The position numbers and the translations under genes were made by a program. DNA of 64,000 bases. Origin: Hofstenia miamia (taxonomy: Eukaryota; Xenacoelomorpha; Acoela). Positions 46,526 through 57,678 of the stretch are shown in pieces (position 1 is the stretch's first letter; each line of letters begins with the position of its first letter). Location of the stretch: assembly GCA_004352715.1 (NCBI GenBank), contig SCFE01000026.1, positions 161,088 to 225,087 on the forward strand, given 5' to 3'. The notes beneath the pieces were generated by a model. That model was not told where the DNA came from. It worked only from the letters and a program-made list of their open reading frames with translations, and made no database searches.

Positions 46526-47845
46526 GCAACCATAAATATAGAGCAAGTAATGCTTGATAAACATGCAGAATCTAAAATCATACAAGTTGATGATGGCATA
46601 TATGCTGAAATGGATGACTTAGACAGTGTACATGAAGAAGAGTTCCAAGAAGAATATAGACCCAAAAGAGGTGAACCAGAAGTTGAAAGAAGAGTGATGC
46701 CTCAGAGGGCAGTAAAAAATAAAATGAGATATAACCCCAAAATATGGGATATTAATTTATTAACTGAATTTAGGAAAAATGAAGAGAACAACGCCAAGAT
46801 CGCTGATGAAAGCCAGGAGGGTAAGAAGGAAGAAGACTCCGCAATCTGATCATCGATTAAAGGGCGTGAGGATGGAGGACACATCAAAAAGCTCCACTAC
46901 AAAAATTAGGTCTCTGCAATCTGATTGTCAATTAAAGGGCATGACGATGGAGCATTCGCCACCTAGTAATACAAGAAGATGNTACTTTGGTGCATTTAAC
47001 AATGGGGATGACCCCATTCAAAGCCATGTATGGTAGAGAAGTGGCAACACCAATATCAATGCAATACCATACATACTCCGAAAAACCAGACAATGAATAT
47101 ATAAGGAAAAATAAGGATCAAATCACTGGAATTCATGAAGCAATGTATCATAATACGAAGAAATCTGCAATAAGACAAGAAAGAAATTTCAACAAAAAGA
47201 TATATGGCAAACCACACAGTGTAGGGGATAAGGTTTACACGTACACTTTATTGAGAACACAAGATGTGAACCAAGTTAGGAAACTGAAAACACAGTGGTC
47301 AGGTCCATTCATGATTATACAAACACTACCCAATAATAATTACAAACTTAATGACGAAAGAGTATTACATTTTCAAAATTTAAAATGAGCAACCGTAAAT
47401 ATAGAGCAAGTAATGCTTGATAAACATGCAGAATCTAAAATCATACAAGTTGATGATGGCATATATGCTGAAATGGATGACTTAGACAGTGTACATGAAG
47501 AAGAGTTCCAAGAAGAATATAGACCCAAAAGAGGTGAACCAGAAGTTGAAAGAAGAGTGATGCCTCAGAGGGCAGTAAAAAATAAAATGAGATATAACCC
47601 CGAAATATGGGATATTAATTTATTAACTGAATTTAGGAAAAATGAAGAGAACAATGCCAAGATCACTGATGAAAGCCAGGAGGGTAAGAAGGAAGAAGAC
47701 TCCGCAATCTGATCATCAATTAAAGGGCGTGAGGATGGAGGACACATCGAAAAGCTCCACTACAAAAATTAGGTCTCTGCAATCTGATTGTCAATTAAAG
47801 GGCATGACGATGGAGCATTCGCCACCTAGTAATACAAGAAGATGA
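46122..47845 (+). repeat. 860-bp direct duplication across a single n
   Basis: 46122-46981 and 46983-47845 are nearly identical, with a few base changes such as 'gacctcattc/gaccccattc'. They meet exactly at the n. The likeliest cause is two alleles or contig ends placed in tandem. Element B should therefore be about 860 bp shorter than it appears, with one integrase C-terminus. Confidence 0.75.
46526..46981 (+). pseudogene. Post-integrase acidic tail and first QLKG repeats (first assembled copy)
   Basis: MLDKHAESKIIQVDDGIYAE leads to YNPKIWDINLLTEFRKNEEN, then the overlapping third-ORF frame with SDHRLKGVRMED and SDCQLKGMTMEH. The assembly then jumps at the single n (46982) back to sequence equivalent to 46122. 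See the duplication entry. Confidence 0.6.
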
Positions 47846-48165
47846 GTGAGAAGACCAGCCCTACAATCTGATTAATAATTAAAGAGTATGAGGATAGAGC
47901 ATGTAATGCCAACTAACAAAAGACGAAGAATAAGAAGGAAGTCTCCTCAATCTGATTACCAATTAAAGGGTATGAAGATGGAGACAGCAACAGAAAAATC
48001 ACCCTCAACCAAATGTCAATTAAAGGGCAGGCGTGTAAACAAGGGCCATCATCATGACACTGATAGCCAATTAAAGGGCGTGAGGTTGGAGACACAAAAT
48101 TATGCACACTCCCCTTTGACATCTAGTAGTACTTGATGCCAATTAAAGGGCAAAGAGGAAACAGC
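47700..48165 (+). repeat. QLKG repeat array at the start of the third ORF
   Basis: Units read SDHQLKGVRMED, SDCQLKGMTMEH, a decayed SD-stop-stop-LKSMRIEH, SDYQLKGMKMET, TKCQLKGRRV, TDSQLKGVRLET and CQLKGKEE. The DNA core is 'caattaaagggc', spaced 55-90 bp, always in the third-ORF frame. Equivalent degenerate arrays occupy the same place in A and D, so the array is an old, shared part of the element. Confidence 0.65.
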
Positions 48166-51100
48166 ATTGATTATCATTCAAAATTGGGAAACTCAGCCAA
48201 TAAGTGATGACTCAGCCATGGATATATCAGAGTGCCCTTTGACAAGTTCGATCCCTATGACAACTGAAAGCTCAGGGATATTCTCTTATAAACAAACATC
48301 GACAACTACAAAATCATCACAGTCAGAGGAAAGAGAAAGTCGAATGACTAAAATAGACAAAGAAAGAATCCACCTGTATTTCACTGTGAACAAAAAAATG
48401 AGCTACAATTCATATGATAACTTGTCACCAGATATAAAATGGTTAATTAGAGGAAACACATCCACAAAAAAAATGAGAGTTATGCAATTCCTATAGTAAT
48501 TGATAAGGAGAATCAACCCACATGTAACATAATAATCGCGTATACAGCAGAGATGAGAGAAGAATTTAATAGGCCATACTTCAAGAGTATGGTACATGTA
48601 ACGTTTGACGAACAATTCACCTTGAAGGATGTACAAAAACTCACCAAGAACAGAGAAAAAATTGTAAGAGAATGTGAACAGGTGAATTTGGACAAAAGGC
48701 ATTAAACAGTGATATACTTTGTGAAGAACAGTGAAAGCAGATGAAAGAAATTGCAAACAAATATAGAAGAAATGTTGAATATAGCCAAGAAGCACAAAAC
48801 AAGAATAATAATTGTGGTCTCTCAAAACAGGAGGATATTCCAAATTTTATCAAAGAAATGGAGATAAAATTAGAAAACCTATTTGCGATGAACAGTGGTA
48901 AACTGAGAATATCCGATCTTATTAAAATGGACCTACAAATTAATGAAATGGCTCCAGTGCAAAGGATAATGGTGGAACCAAAAATTGCAATTGATATGTA
49001 CTATCAAACAAGGACAATGGAGATATTAGGAATCAATAATAACTTAGAAGAAACAGGAAACATATTTCTGAAGTGCAGTTTAAACCAAACACCTGAACAC
49101 TTACAAAAGATAGCACAAGTATGGTCGGAAATTAAAGCAGAAAAGCCAATTCAGGAGGAGTGGCCAGTGATAGACATAAAGTCACCAACAAAGAAATATC
49201 ATAGTCAGTAGAAGCCATGTTATATGAAATCAAGAGAGCACATGAGATGGAAGTGAAAAGAAATTTTAAAACATGGTTGTTTGAAGAGATCAATGCACCT
49301 GACATTAGAGCTAGAGCAGCAATATGGATATTAGCAATTGAGCAAATGAGTAATGAAAAACTGGTGCTACCAATAATGAAAAAAGAACAGAGGCAAATAG
49401 CTAAACATAAGAAATATGAAATTGCTATCTCACCTATCCCCAAGAACATAAAGCAATGGATGTTACAAAATGTCGAGATGTTGCCTCTATTGCTGATGAA
49501 AAAAGTGCAGCAGAGATTTGAAAAACATTTCACAAGACTATTAACACAGCAACATACACTGGGAAGACCGAATGTGATAGAACTTGCCAATAAGATGGGC
49601 ATTTGTCCACATGAGATTGATATATTGACGGACAAAACAAAAAATTATATATGGGGCACAACTTCAAACACTAAGTTGAGGTCACTGGAAATACAACCAT
49701 GGCTAACAACAAGAAACCTTATAACAAGAGAACATGCAGAGACATTACAAACGATAAAGTTAATAGAAGAGAGAAAAGTACATGAGATAATAACAAAGGA
49801 GATAAGAAAATACCTCAAAGATTATCCGCAATGTGCTTATATGAAGATTATAAAATGATCAGAAATGATGAGAAGAGAAGGACAGAACTGTCCCATTGAA
49901 ATTATCGAGATGGTGAGTAAAAGTCAAGAAGAAATGGAAATGGAAGACATACTGTTGCAATCAACAGAAATCACATTAACCCCTAACACTCAGCAAGTAA
50001 TTGATAAAGTCAATCTAGAGAAATGGGGTGAGCAGGAATCAAGTGAACTATTGTGGGTGGATACAGATGACGAAAGACTGCTGGTTGAAATTACAGTACA
50101 TAGAGAATGCACAAATAATATAGTTCAAAGAGTATTTGGAGAAGTGTATGAATGTGAGACAAAATCACCAATTAAAATATTATGCACAAAGGCGTTCACA
50201 CAAAAAGAAATTGATGAGATGTTGCAACCCCAGAATCAGATTGCTGTGGACATAGAATGTATCACTTTGAAAATGATAATATGACCAGAAACAGTGCAGA
50301 ACTTGATGAAAAATGGGTTAACAAACACATTTTGGGAAAATATTAAGAAAGCTAAAAACAACTATCCAGCCACATTTGGAATTGCAACAACTGCAGAAAT
50401 GGAGGGCACATACAAAGCAATAGAGAAAAAGACAAAGACTATGCTTCTAAAATGCACACCACCAACAACAATTTTTATACACACTTTGCTGCCAACATGG
50501 ATGTTGAAAGATAAAAAGGCTACTAAAGCAATGTGGCATGAGGAAAACACATATGTTAATAATCAATAGGTAGCAGAGAAAACTGTAAATGACAAGTGAT
50601 ACAAGAAGTCTAAAGAAAGTCTACTAAAGAACAACAATAAAGAAAAAATTTTTATAGAAGGCCAAGTTACATCATATGATTTGTACCACAAAGGAGAACC
50701 AATATATAAGCAAATACAAAACGTTTGAAGGAAGATTGAGAAACAAACAATGCAGACAGTGATATTATTCTCAGGAATAAATGATATTGTATGGGGAGAA
50801 ATATGGAGCTCACAATATCAGTACTACAATGTAATGAGACATGTTGAAATTATCACTATGGTGAGATTGGGAAAGAATGAGCCAGAAGAAATCAGTGAAG
50901 ATGAAGTCCTGGAAAATATAAGTGCTTTTTACAATGAGGCGTCAATATCCAAATCATTAAGATTGACATATGAGTTCTTTTACACAAATACAACAATTCA
51001 TCTTGATCTTGCGCATACTAGCAGAATTGATGCAATAATGACATTGATGATAGCCATAAAAGGATTAAGGTTATACCAGAAGTGCTATGGAATATTCAAT

Positions 51101-51330
51101 GAAAATCTCAATGAGTTAAGAAGTATGTGTACAATATCAAAGTCTTTAAAGAACCCTTCATTTCTTAGACATAAGAAAATGTTTACAACTGAAAAAGATG
51201 TGGTACTTAAAATCACCAAAGAAGAACAGTGCTAGAAAATCAGTTGGGAAATGAAAGAAGCCAATAGTATCATTAAGAAGGCAGCGGAAATGGTACATGG
51301 AGAAAGAGTGGTCATCCTTAATTAGCTAAG

Positions 51331-51342
51331 CTGGAGGGGGAG
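51331..51342 (+). other. Polypurine tract of element B
   Basis: CTGGAGGGGGAG lies immediately before the LTR start TGTGGCGTAATCC at 51343. Plus-strand priming at such tracts is general for LTR elements. Here the tract is also coding: it lies within the end of the third ORF. Confidence 0.7.
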
Positions 51343-51695
51343 TGTGGCGTAATCCATTGAATAATCATGTGAGGTCAAAATAAGAAGAAAGATGGATGTA
51401 ACTAAGACTAAAGTATTATAATGATTAATATGTAAACACATGATTATGATTGATTATTTGATTTGTAAATTGTTTTATGCAGTTTATATTTAAATTTTGC
51501 TTGACACTATTTGGCAAAAACAAAGATGGCCAAACAGCATACTCTAATTAACACTGATGTTGTGTAATTATTAGCAGAACTAAAATACAAACGAAAATTG
51601 TAAACAAGAATTGATCAAACAGGTACTAGTGAAGTATTTGATTATTTACTAAAAAGTGCTATAAATATGTTATGATTGTTAGGCTAATTGATGAA
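51343..51695 (+). repeat. Partial 3' LTR of element B
   Basis: The first 350 bp of the LTR (TGTGGCGTAATCC through TATAAATA at about 51660 to 'aattgatgaa'). It breaks at a 3-bp overlap (gaa, 51693-51695) into a copy of element D third-ORF sequence. Confidence 0.75.
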
Positions 51696-51935
51696 ATGAT
51701 GAAGAAAGGCAGAATAACTGAACAGGTGGAAGTCTGTGAAATGGTAACCAAGACACAAAGGGAGATGATGGAAGAAGAGGAATTACTAACATCCCCACAG
51801 CTATTAATATCTGCAAAAATACAACAGACAATAGATAGAATAAATATTGATAACTGGGGAGAAGTGAGCCCTTAGCAAGAATGATTGAATGGATAGACAC
51901 TGATGATGAATGATTCTTAGTCAAAATAAAAGTAA
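51693..51935 (+). pseudogene. Duplicated piece of element D third ORF
   Basis: Matches 39555-39797 almost exactly: MMKKGRITEQVEVCEMVTKT, then INIDNWGEVSP, then decayed sequence up to 'aaagtaa'. It is followed by an LTR, just as 39555-39797 is. It is therefore the left flank of the B insertion, present a second time at the right end. Confidence 0.8.
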
Positions 51936-53270
51936 TGTGGCATAATCCATTGAATAATCATGTGTGGTCAAAATAAGAAGAAAGAGTGATGTAACTAAGA
52001 CTAAAGTATTATAATGATTAATATGTAAACACATGATTATGATTGATTATTTCATTTGTAAATTGTTTTATGCAGTTTATATTTAAATTTTGCTTGACAG
52101 TATTTGGCAAAAACAAAGATGGCCAAACAGCATACTCTAATTAATGCTGATGTTGTGTAATTAATAGCAGAACAAAAATACGAAGGAAAATTGTAAACAA
52201 GAATCAATCAAACAGGTAATAGTTGAGTATTTGATTATTTACTAAAAAGTGCTATAAATAAGTTATGATTGTTAGGCTAATTGATGAACAAATTTAGTTT
52301 GGATTTACTTCTTTTGTCAGGTTATTTTGTAGTTCATTTAAAGCTAAACGTTTAAGTACTAGAGGTAATTGTACAGTGGTTCCCACATCCATTTAAAGGA
52401 ATTCTAGAGCAGCCTCACGAACAGTTATTCAAAGGTGGTGAGGGCAATAGCTGTAATTTCCTTACAGTGCTTTTAGGTTACAAATAGGGATAGGGATTTT
52501 TCTTCATTATAGCTTTCCTACTCCTCATTGCTTGTCAGTTATTATGATTCTAGTTACTTTGCTCTACATCTTTATTATCCCATTATTGAATCCTAGTTAT
52601 TTATGGTTTTATATTCCAGTTGGTGATTCAGTATTGAATTTAGTTAGATCATGCTTTTACCTTATAGTTATTATTATTTTGGTATTAGATTTAAATTGCT
52701 CACTGTTTTATCTATTTGACCTTTGCACGACTTATGCATTCGCTTTCTTGCTGCCGGCATTGATTGTTTACATGTATGAAGGGCTAGCATGTATTACTAT
52801 ATTTGTAGGGCTATTATATGTAAGGCTTGATAACAAGCTAAAACATTGAGGTTGCTATATTTGATTATCTTTACATATGCATAATAACAAAAACAATCAA
52901 TGCACTAAATTCTTAAGCAATCACGAGTTCACAATCACTGAGTTTCCTATTCACACACCAATTCCGTTAAGAGTTTTCATGGGGAAGATCAAGTGCAAGC
53001 TGTAGTTGTGGCTGATCAATATGTATCTGGAATCTCATGGCAATGCTTTGGGTCTCAACCCTGTCTTCCATCTACCACTCTTTATCTAAATGAGTTGTTG
53101 TTAGTTATGCAGTTAAAAAGGCTAATGTTTATTAAATTAAGTTAATCAAACAAACACTCAAATGGAAGGAGAGAATTAGGAGCTTGTCAAACTTACTATG
53201 TTGTATCAACTATGAAAAGTAATAAGTTACTATGAAATAAGTGTGAAAAGTGGATTGTCAAGATTCTACA
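51936..53270 (+). repeat. Full 3' LTR of element B, family 2 (1335 bp)
   Basis: TGTGGCATAATCC to GATTGTCAAGATTCTACA; TATAAATA at 52253-52260. It includes 'gccaaacagcatactc', which the 5' LTR lacks. Third-ORF sequence of element D resumes at 53271. Confidence 0.85.
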
Positions 53271-54457
53271 GTATCTCGAGAAACTAGAGAAATCAAGGAA
53301 AGGAACTTCCAGAATATTAAAGAGCAACAAACTGTAGCAACTGCTCAAGATATACAACCAAATGGCAGTAGTGGTTGAATGCATAACATCAAGAATAGAC
53401 ATCAAGGAAGAAATATGATTAATATTGAGTAGAAAGTGACTCACACAAGAATTCTGGAACACAATTTCAGAAGGGAAAATGAAATATTCCACCACAATAG
53501 GCCTAGCAACAGCACCAACTACAGTGGGCCCATATCCACATATAGAAAGACAAATTGAAACAAAAATCTTATTCTGCACACTGCTGGGAACAATATTAAT
53601 ACAAATGGTCCTCCCATGATAGAGACTGCAAAAAGAAGCTAGAGTCGCCAAGGCTTTTCTACATGAATACAATATTATGTAAACATGCAAGAGAAGGCTA
53701 AAGCTATGATAGAGTGCAACAACTATAAGAAATCAAAAGAGATAATGTTGAAGAATGATAATAGAGAAAAAGTGTACATCAAAGGAACTATAATGCCATA
53801 CCAGCTGTACCCACAGGGGAAACCCATCAATATACAATTACAAGATCTCAGAAAAGAAATAGAAAGCCACACTCTGAAGGCAATAATGTTATTCTGCAGG
53901 GTAAACAACATTGTCTAGACAGATATCTGGGAAAGAAAATACCAATACTACGACGTCACAAAAAGAGTAGAAATCATGACAATGATGAGAATCAACAAAA
54001 ACGACATAAGTGAGCAAGAGGTAATGGATAACACCAGCTTCTTTTACAAGGACATGGAGAATGCAAGAAGTCTAAGGAAGGTGTACACATTCTTTTACCC
54101 AGATAACCAGATAAGAGAAAATCTAGCCCATATGAGCAGGGCTGATGCACAGATGACAGTAATGATAAGAATTAAAGGCATACAGCTTTATCAAAAATAT
54201 TACAAAATATTCTCACAAAAGATTAACAAATTAAGAGAGATCATGCCATTCATCAAGAACATTTAGAAGGCGAAATTTTTAAAGTATGCACAGTTACAAC
54301 TGAAAGAGAGGCAGTCCTGAAGTAGACAAAACAAGCTGAATTTGCAACAACCAAATGAGAAGTTCAGGAGGCTGAATTGATAGTCCAGAAAGCAGACACA
54401 CTAGTGCATGGAGAACATGTTGTGCTAAAAATAATGCAAGCTGAAGAGGGCGTGTAG
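53271..54457 (+). pseudogene. Element D third ORF, second part
   Basis: Resumes after the B insertion. SRETREIKERNFQNIKEQQT parallels the ITREKLTKIVERNFKQ segment at 6880. Later blocks include MLKNDNREKVYIKGTIM (53750), NDISEQEVMDNTSFFYKD (54000), FFYPDNQIRENLAHMSRADA (54090) and LVHGEHVV (54405). The ORF ends AEEGV then TAG at 54455-54457; these stop bases are LTR positions 3-5. Several stops and one late frameshift interrupt it. Confidence 0.75.
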
Positions 54458-55470
54458 CATCATCCAAACTAATGAAGCTGCTAACATAGATTTGGAAGGA
54501 GAATAAGATCAAAGACAAATGATGATTAGAAATATTATAAAATTATTAGATCAGTTAGATTAATTTGTATCATGCAACCAAGAAACAATAAGTGTCAACT
54601 TTAAGAGATTAGTATCTGTGGATAATAATACTTTTGGCAAAACAAGGGGGTGAAATCACTTCCATTATTTTGAGCCACCATATTGGCAGATGAAAGTTTA
54701 AATTTGAAATTGACAGGTACTTTTCTGAATTTGCTATAAATAGATTTGAAACCTTGTAAGCAATTGATAAAGAATTTTATTCAGAATTCTTATTTTGTTC
54801 TGTAAATACGGTTTGAATATTTTTTACAATGTCAAGCTAAATTAGTGGTGTTTAGTAGTGGTCTGGATCCATCATCGAGAACAATTCTAGGTTCCCTGTG
54901 CCAGACTACAAAAGTGCAAATAGGTTAGGTATAGGGGTTTTTCTCACAATTAGTTGATTAGTGATCACACTTTTACAAAATAGAGTTTAAGTCGAATTGT
55001 GTCATGTCTTGAGTATGCACGGAGCTAGGATAGGGTACACATAAGCTGTATTGATGATCTGAGGTGTGGCACTCAACAAATTGGAGCATCAAGGGAAGTG
55101 GTGGAACTAGTGTTATGCAGTAAAGAGATAAACAGTAATAATGCCTGGTAGAGGATGTTACACTAGGATAGGGTACACATAAGTATTGCTGAGCTGAGAG
55201 GTGGAACTCAATCAATTGGATCATCAATGGACTGGTGAAACTGGATGTGGATATCAGCTTCTGGCAGATGCCCATTACCAATCTTTGGAGAGATTGCCAT
55301 ATGGCTTGGTCACCTAAATAGTGAATAGTTAAATCTAGTTACATAATGTTAACAGAAGTAAACAAAAGCTAAACAGTATCTAGTTAGTAAATCCCTACCC
55401 ACAAAGATACAACTAATGTTATACAGTAACAAGGGATAAACAGTAATAATGCCTGGTAGAGGATGTTACA
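54453..55470 (+). repeat. 3' LTR of element D, family 1, with duplicated end
   Basis: Begins TGTAGCATCATCC after a purine tract 'gctgaagagggcg' (54440-54452). TATAAATA is at 54735-54742. A first LTR end (GGTAGAGGATGTTACA) falls at 55162. The sequence then restarts at 'ctaggatagggtacacataag' and reaches a second identical end at 55470. The LTR thus carries a partial tandem duplication of its 3' part, the first unit having an internal deletion. Confidence 0.75.
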
Positions 55471-56690
55471 GTAGTGGCGTGATTACAGAAGATATCAATA
55501 GAGATGTCATCAAAATTACTTACATATTTCATTGCTCAAGTATTTTAGTTCCTATTTGAAGAAATTGGAATTTTGTCAGCAGTTCAAGCATTTTGAATTA
55601 CAATATTTGAAAATTTTTGTTTGAGTATGATTTCTGTAATAAATGTAAATATTAAATATGAATACATATATAGTGACATGGCATTTACTGATTTTGCCAA
55701 GAATTGATACCTCTAGACAAATATATCTAAAATTTAATAGTTTTGAGTTACATGTGGACTTCTAGGTAGACATGAATCTAAAGTGGTGTCCCTGTTCCTA
55801 CTCAAAACTCATCTAAAACAGCATAATATAACAAAAGTAAGTTTACATTTCATCATTGTAATTCTCTTCTTCATATCTAATTTGCTTCAAGAAAGTAGGT
55901 GCTGTGGTATGGGATTGACACATATAGAGCCATTTGACAAAAACAATATCAGCTCAACAACAAATGCTCAAGCTCTAAAATTGGCATTACTTTAGTTTCT
56001 TCAAGTTATTACTGGCATTTAGCATTTGACTTATTTCCAAAATTGGAATATATTTTATTAAATTTATCCCTGTTTGGTAGACTCTCAGTTTACTTAATGT
56101 TTTACGAAACAAATTGAATGTAAGATTTCTCTAAGCTCTCTCAACTGGCCCTAAAAGCTTAAAAATTTAATATGTACTCTTTTGAGTGTGATTTTATTTA
56201 TTTATTAAGGAATTCCAATAATAGTATTGAGAACATGCTCATATTTATATGGAAGTATTGTGTTTAGTCAAATTTGATGACAAGCACTGATTTATTATAC
56301 TGCAATACACAATTTATATTATTAACTACATAAAAATTCTGTCAAGTATATTCATTTTGTATCAGGAAACAAGCAGTAAGCATGTGAGCATTGAGTAAGA
56401 CATAAAAAGAGTAATGAAGGAATTGTAAAATTATTGAAAATCAATTATCAATTAAAATGTAACTATGATCTTAAGTAAACTGAATTGATAATAATTTTAA
56501 AAGCAAGTGTGGCCATACCTTCTTAATTTCTTGTTAAAATTTAAAAGATTGTTTTCATAAATATTGATGTATCCTATTTTGTGTGTTCACTAAAAAAGTT
56601 TTTTGGAGATTGATTATAGAATCTCCTATCAAGCCTGATATTCATTTGAATGCAATCTATAAATTTGTTCCTTGATTGTGCAGGTGGGAA
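55471..56690 (-). repeat. Inverted host block U copy
   Basis: 55740-55870 matches the reverse complement of 14846-14975, and about 56210-56560 matches the reverse complement of the U core (2340-2780 type: 'caattatcaattaa', 'gcagtaagcat'). No exon equivalent was found in it. Confidence 0.5.
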
Positions 56691-57678
56691 GTGTTCTATC
56701 ACTTTCTTCTGCTCTTCATTCAATTGCAGTGTGTATCAGATTCACCCACTATAATGAAAAATTCATTAACAATCACTGTTTAGGTAACTTTCACTGTGAA
56801 CTCCTGCTGGGTATCTCTGCAAAGCTGTTCATAATCACCAATTAATCCATTGCAGTTTCCACTTTCCATTTCACTGATGACTCAGCTCACACACATAGTT
56901 CTTATGTTTACCCTAGTTTAGTGCAGTGATAATATTCATGACACAATTTGACTTAGCTCTATTTTAAAAAAAAATTTGACACTAGCTATTAGTTTACTGA
57001 AGGTAATGCTCATTTTTAAAATAACTACTGAGTACAACATCATTGATTAGATATTACCCAACTAAATCGTTGTTGAATTTCCTAACTTACATTAAAATAA
57101 TTTAATCTTAAGATATAGTCTCATTATCAGTCTTATTACTGTCAACAATTTGGAACTATAATATATAGGTAAATCCCTAAAGTGGCTGACTAGCCTATAA
57201 GTTGTTACTATGTGAAAAGCAATAATGATGAATAGCTAGCTAAGTAAACTATAGAAAAACCCTTTTCATACAGCTACATTAAAGGCACATCATGGTCAGG
57301 GGCAAAGATTCTAGTGAATCATCCCCCATTGTGGACTCCTAACCACTACTGTGCATGAACCATAAACAAATAGAATAAAGTAAAGCAATTCCAAAGGATT
57401 TATTTCACCATCTTTCACATTTTTTAATTCATCTTTTTATACTTAATTCTAAACAAGTACATTCCACCTTAATTTGAAATCATATAGCTTGTCTACCTGT
57501 CCTGATAAAATTAATGAGGAGTGAAATTGTCCTCTGCATTTTGTCAATTGAGTTTGGTGACAGGAATTTGCTGCTACATTACTTAAAATACAAAAATTTA
57601 AGTAGCTTAATCATTCTAATTAATCTGAATCATGTTTATAATTTCCCTTTCAAACTTATTTTTAACATTGGCAGGAAT
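56691..57678 (-). repeat. Diverged LTR remnant on the - strand
   Basis: Parallels the - strand LTR at 29133-30474 in order: 'aatcactgtttaggt', 'gactcagctca', a 'tatgtttacccta' stretch, 'ttctagtgaatcatc', 'aaccactact'. The adjoining third-ORF end at 57679 suggests it is that element's 3' LTR. The start has decayed (TGCTGATTCCTG instead of TGTAGCATCATCC). Confidence 0.5.

Larger units (their letters stand above)
47642..51352 (+). pseudogene. Element B third ORF (over 1000 codons, unknown family)
   Basis: The frame opens at 47627, with first ATG 47642. It overlaps the integrase frame (ending 47712) by about 70 nt and runs mainly in one frame to TAA at 51350-51352, inside the 3' LTR. Order: basic stretch (KARRVRRKKTP), QLKG repeats (to about 48165), the MDISECPLTSS start that parallels MDCEPSTS of E, then long charged helical segments: LRISDLIKMDLQINEMAPVQ (48900), WPVIDIKSPTKKYH (49160), PHEIDILTDKTKNYIWG (49610), VNLEKWGEQES (50010), FFYTNTTIHLDLAHTSRIDA (50970), AEMVHGERVV (51290). 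Breaks occur at about 48494, 48704, 49209, 49857, 50282 and 50567. No signal peptide, transmembrane helix or fusion motif is visible, so it does not look like an envelope protein. Function unknown. Confidence 0.75.
39798..53270 (+). mobile_element. Element B: near full-length Ty3/gypsy element with third ORF
   Basis: 5' LTR 39798-41091, primer-binding site 41092, gag, protease, RT/RNase H, integrase, QLKG repeats, third ORF to 51352, polypurine tract 51331-51342, then a composite 3' end. That end is a partial LTR (51343-51695), a copy of D's flanking third-ORF sequence (51693-51935) and a full LTR (51936-53270). Outer flanks GTAA (39794-39797) and GTAT (53271-53274) fit a 4-bp target duplication with one change. 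Stops, frameshifts and two altered catalytic residues show it is inactive. Confidence 0.85.
33509..55470 (+). mobile_element. Element D: deletion-derivative retroelement, hosting two insertions
   Basis: Order: gag (33509-34245), RT catalytic end and RNase H, integrase, a TIR transposon at 36744-37518, QLKG array, third ORF part 1 (37953-39797), inserted element B (39798-53270), third ORF part 2 (53271-54454), 3' LTR. The two halves of the third ORF align end to end with the uninterrupted ORF of B, so B landed inside D. D shares with A the junction of gag to the YIDD region of RT. Confidence 0.8.

Noticed and set aside
47642-51352. Third ORF as a retroviral-type envelope gene
   Set aside because: The position fits, but no signal peptide, furin-like site, Cys pattern or membrane anchor is visible in any of the copies.
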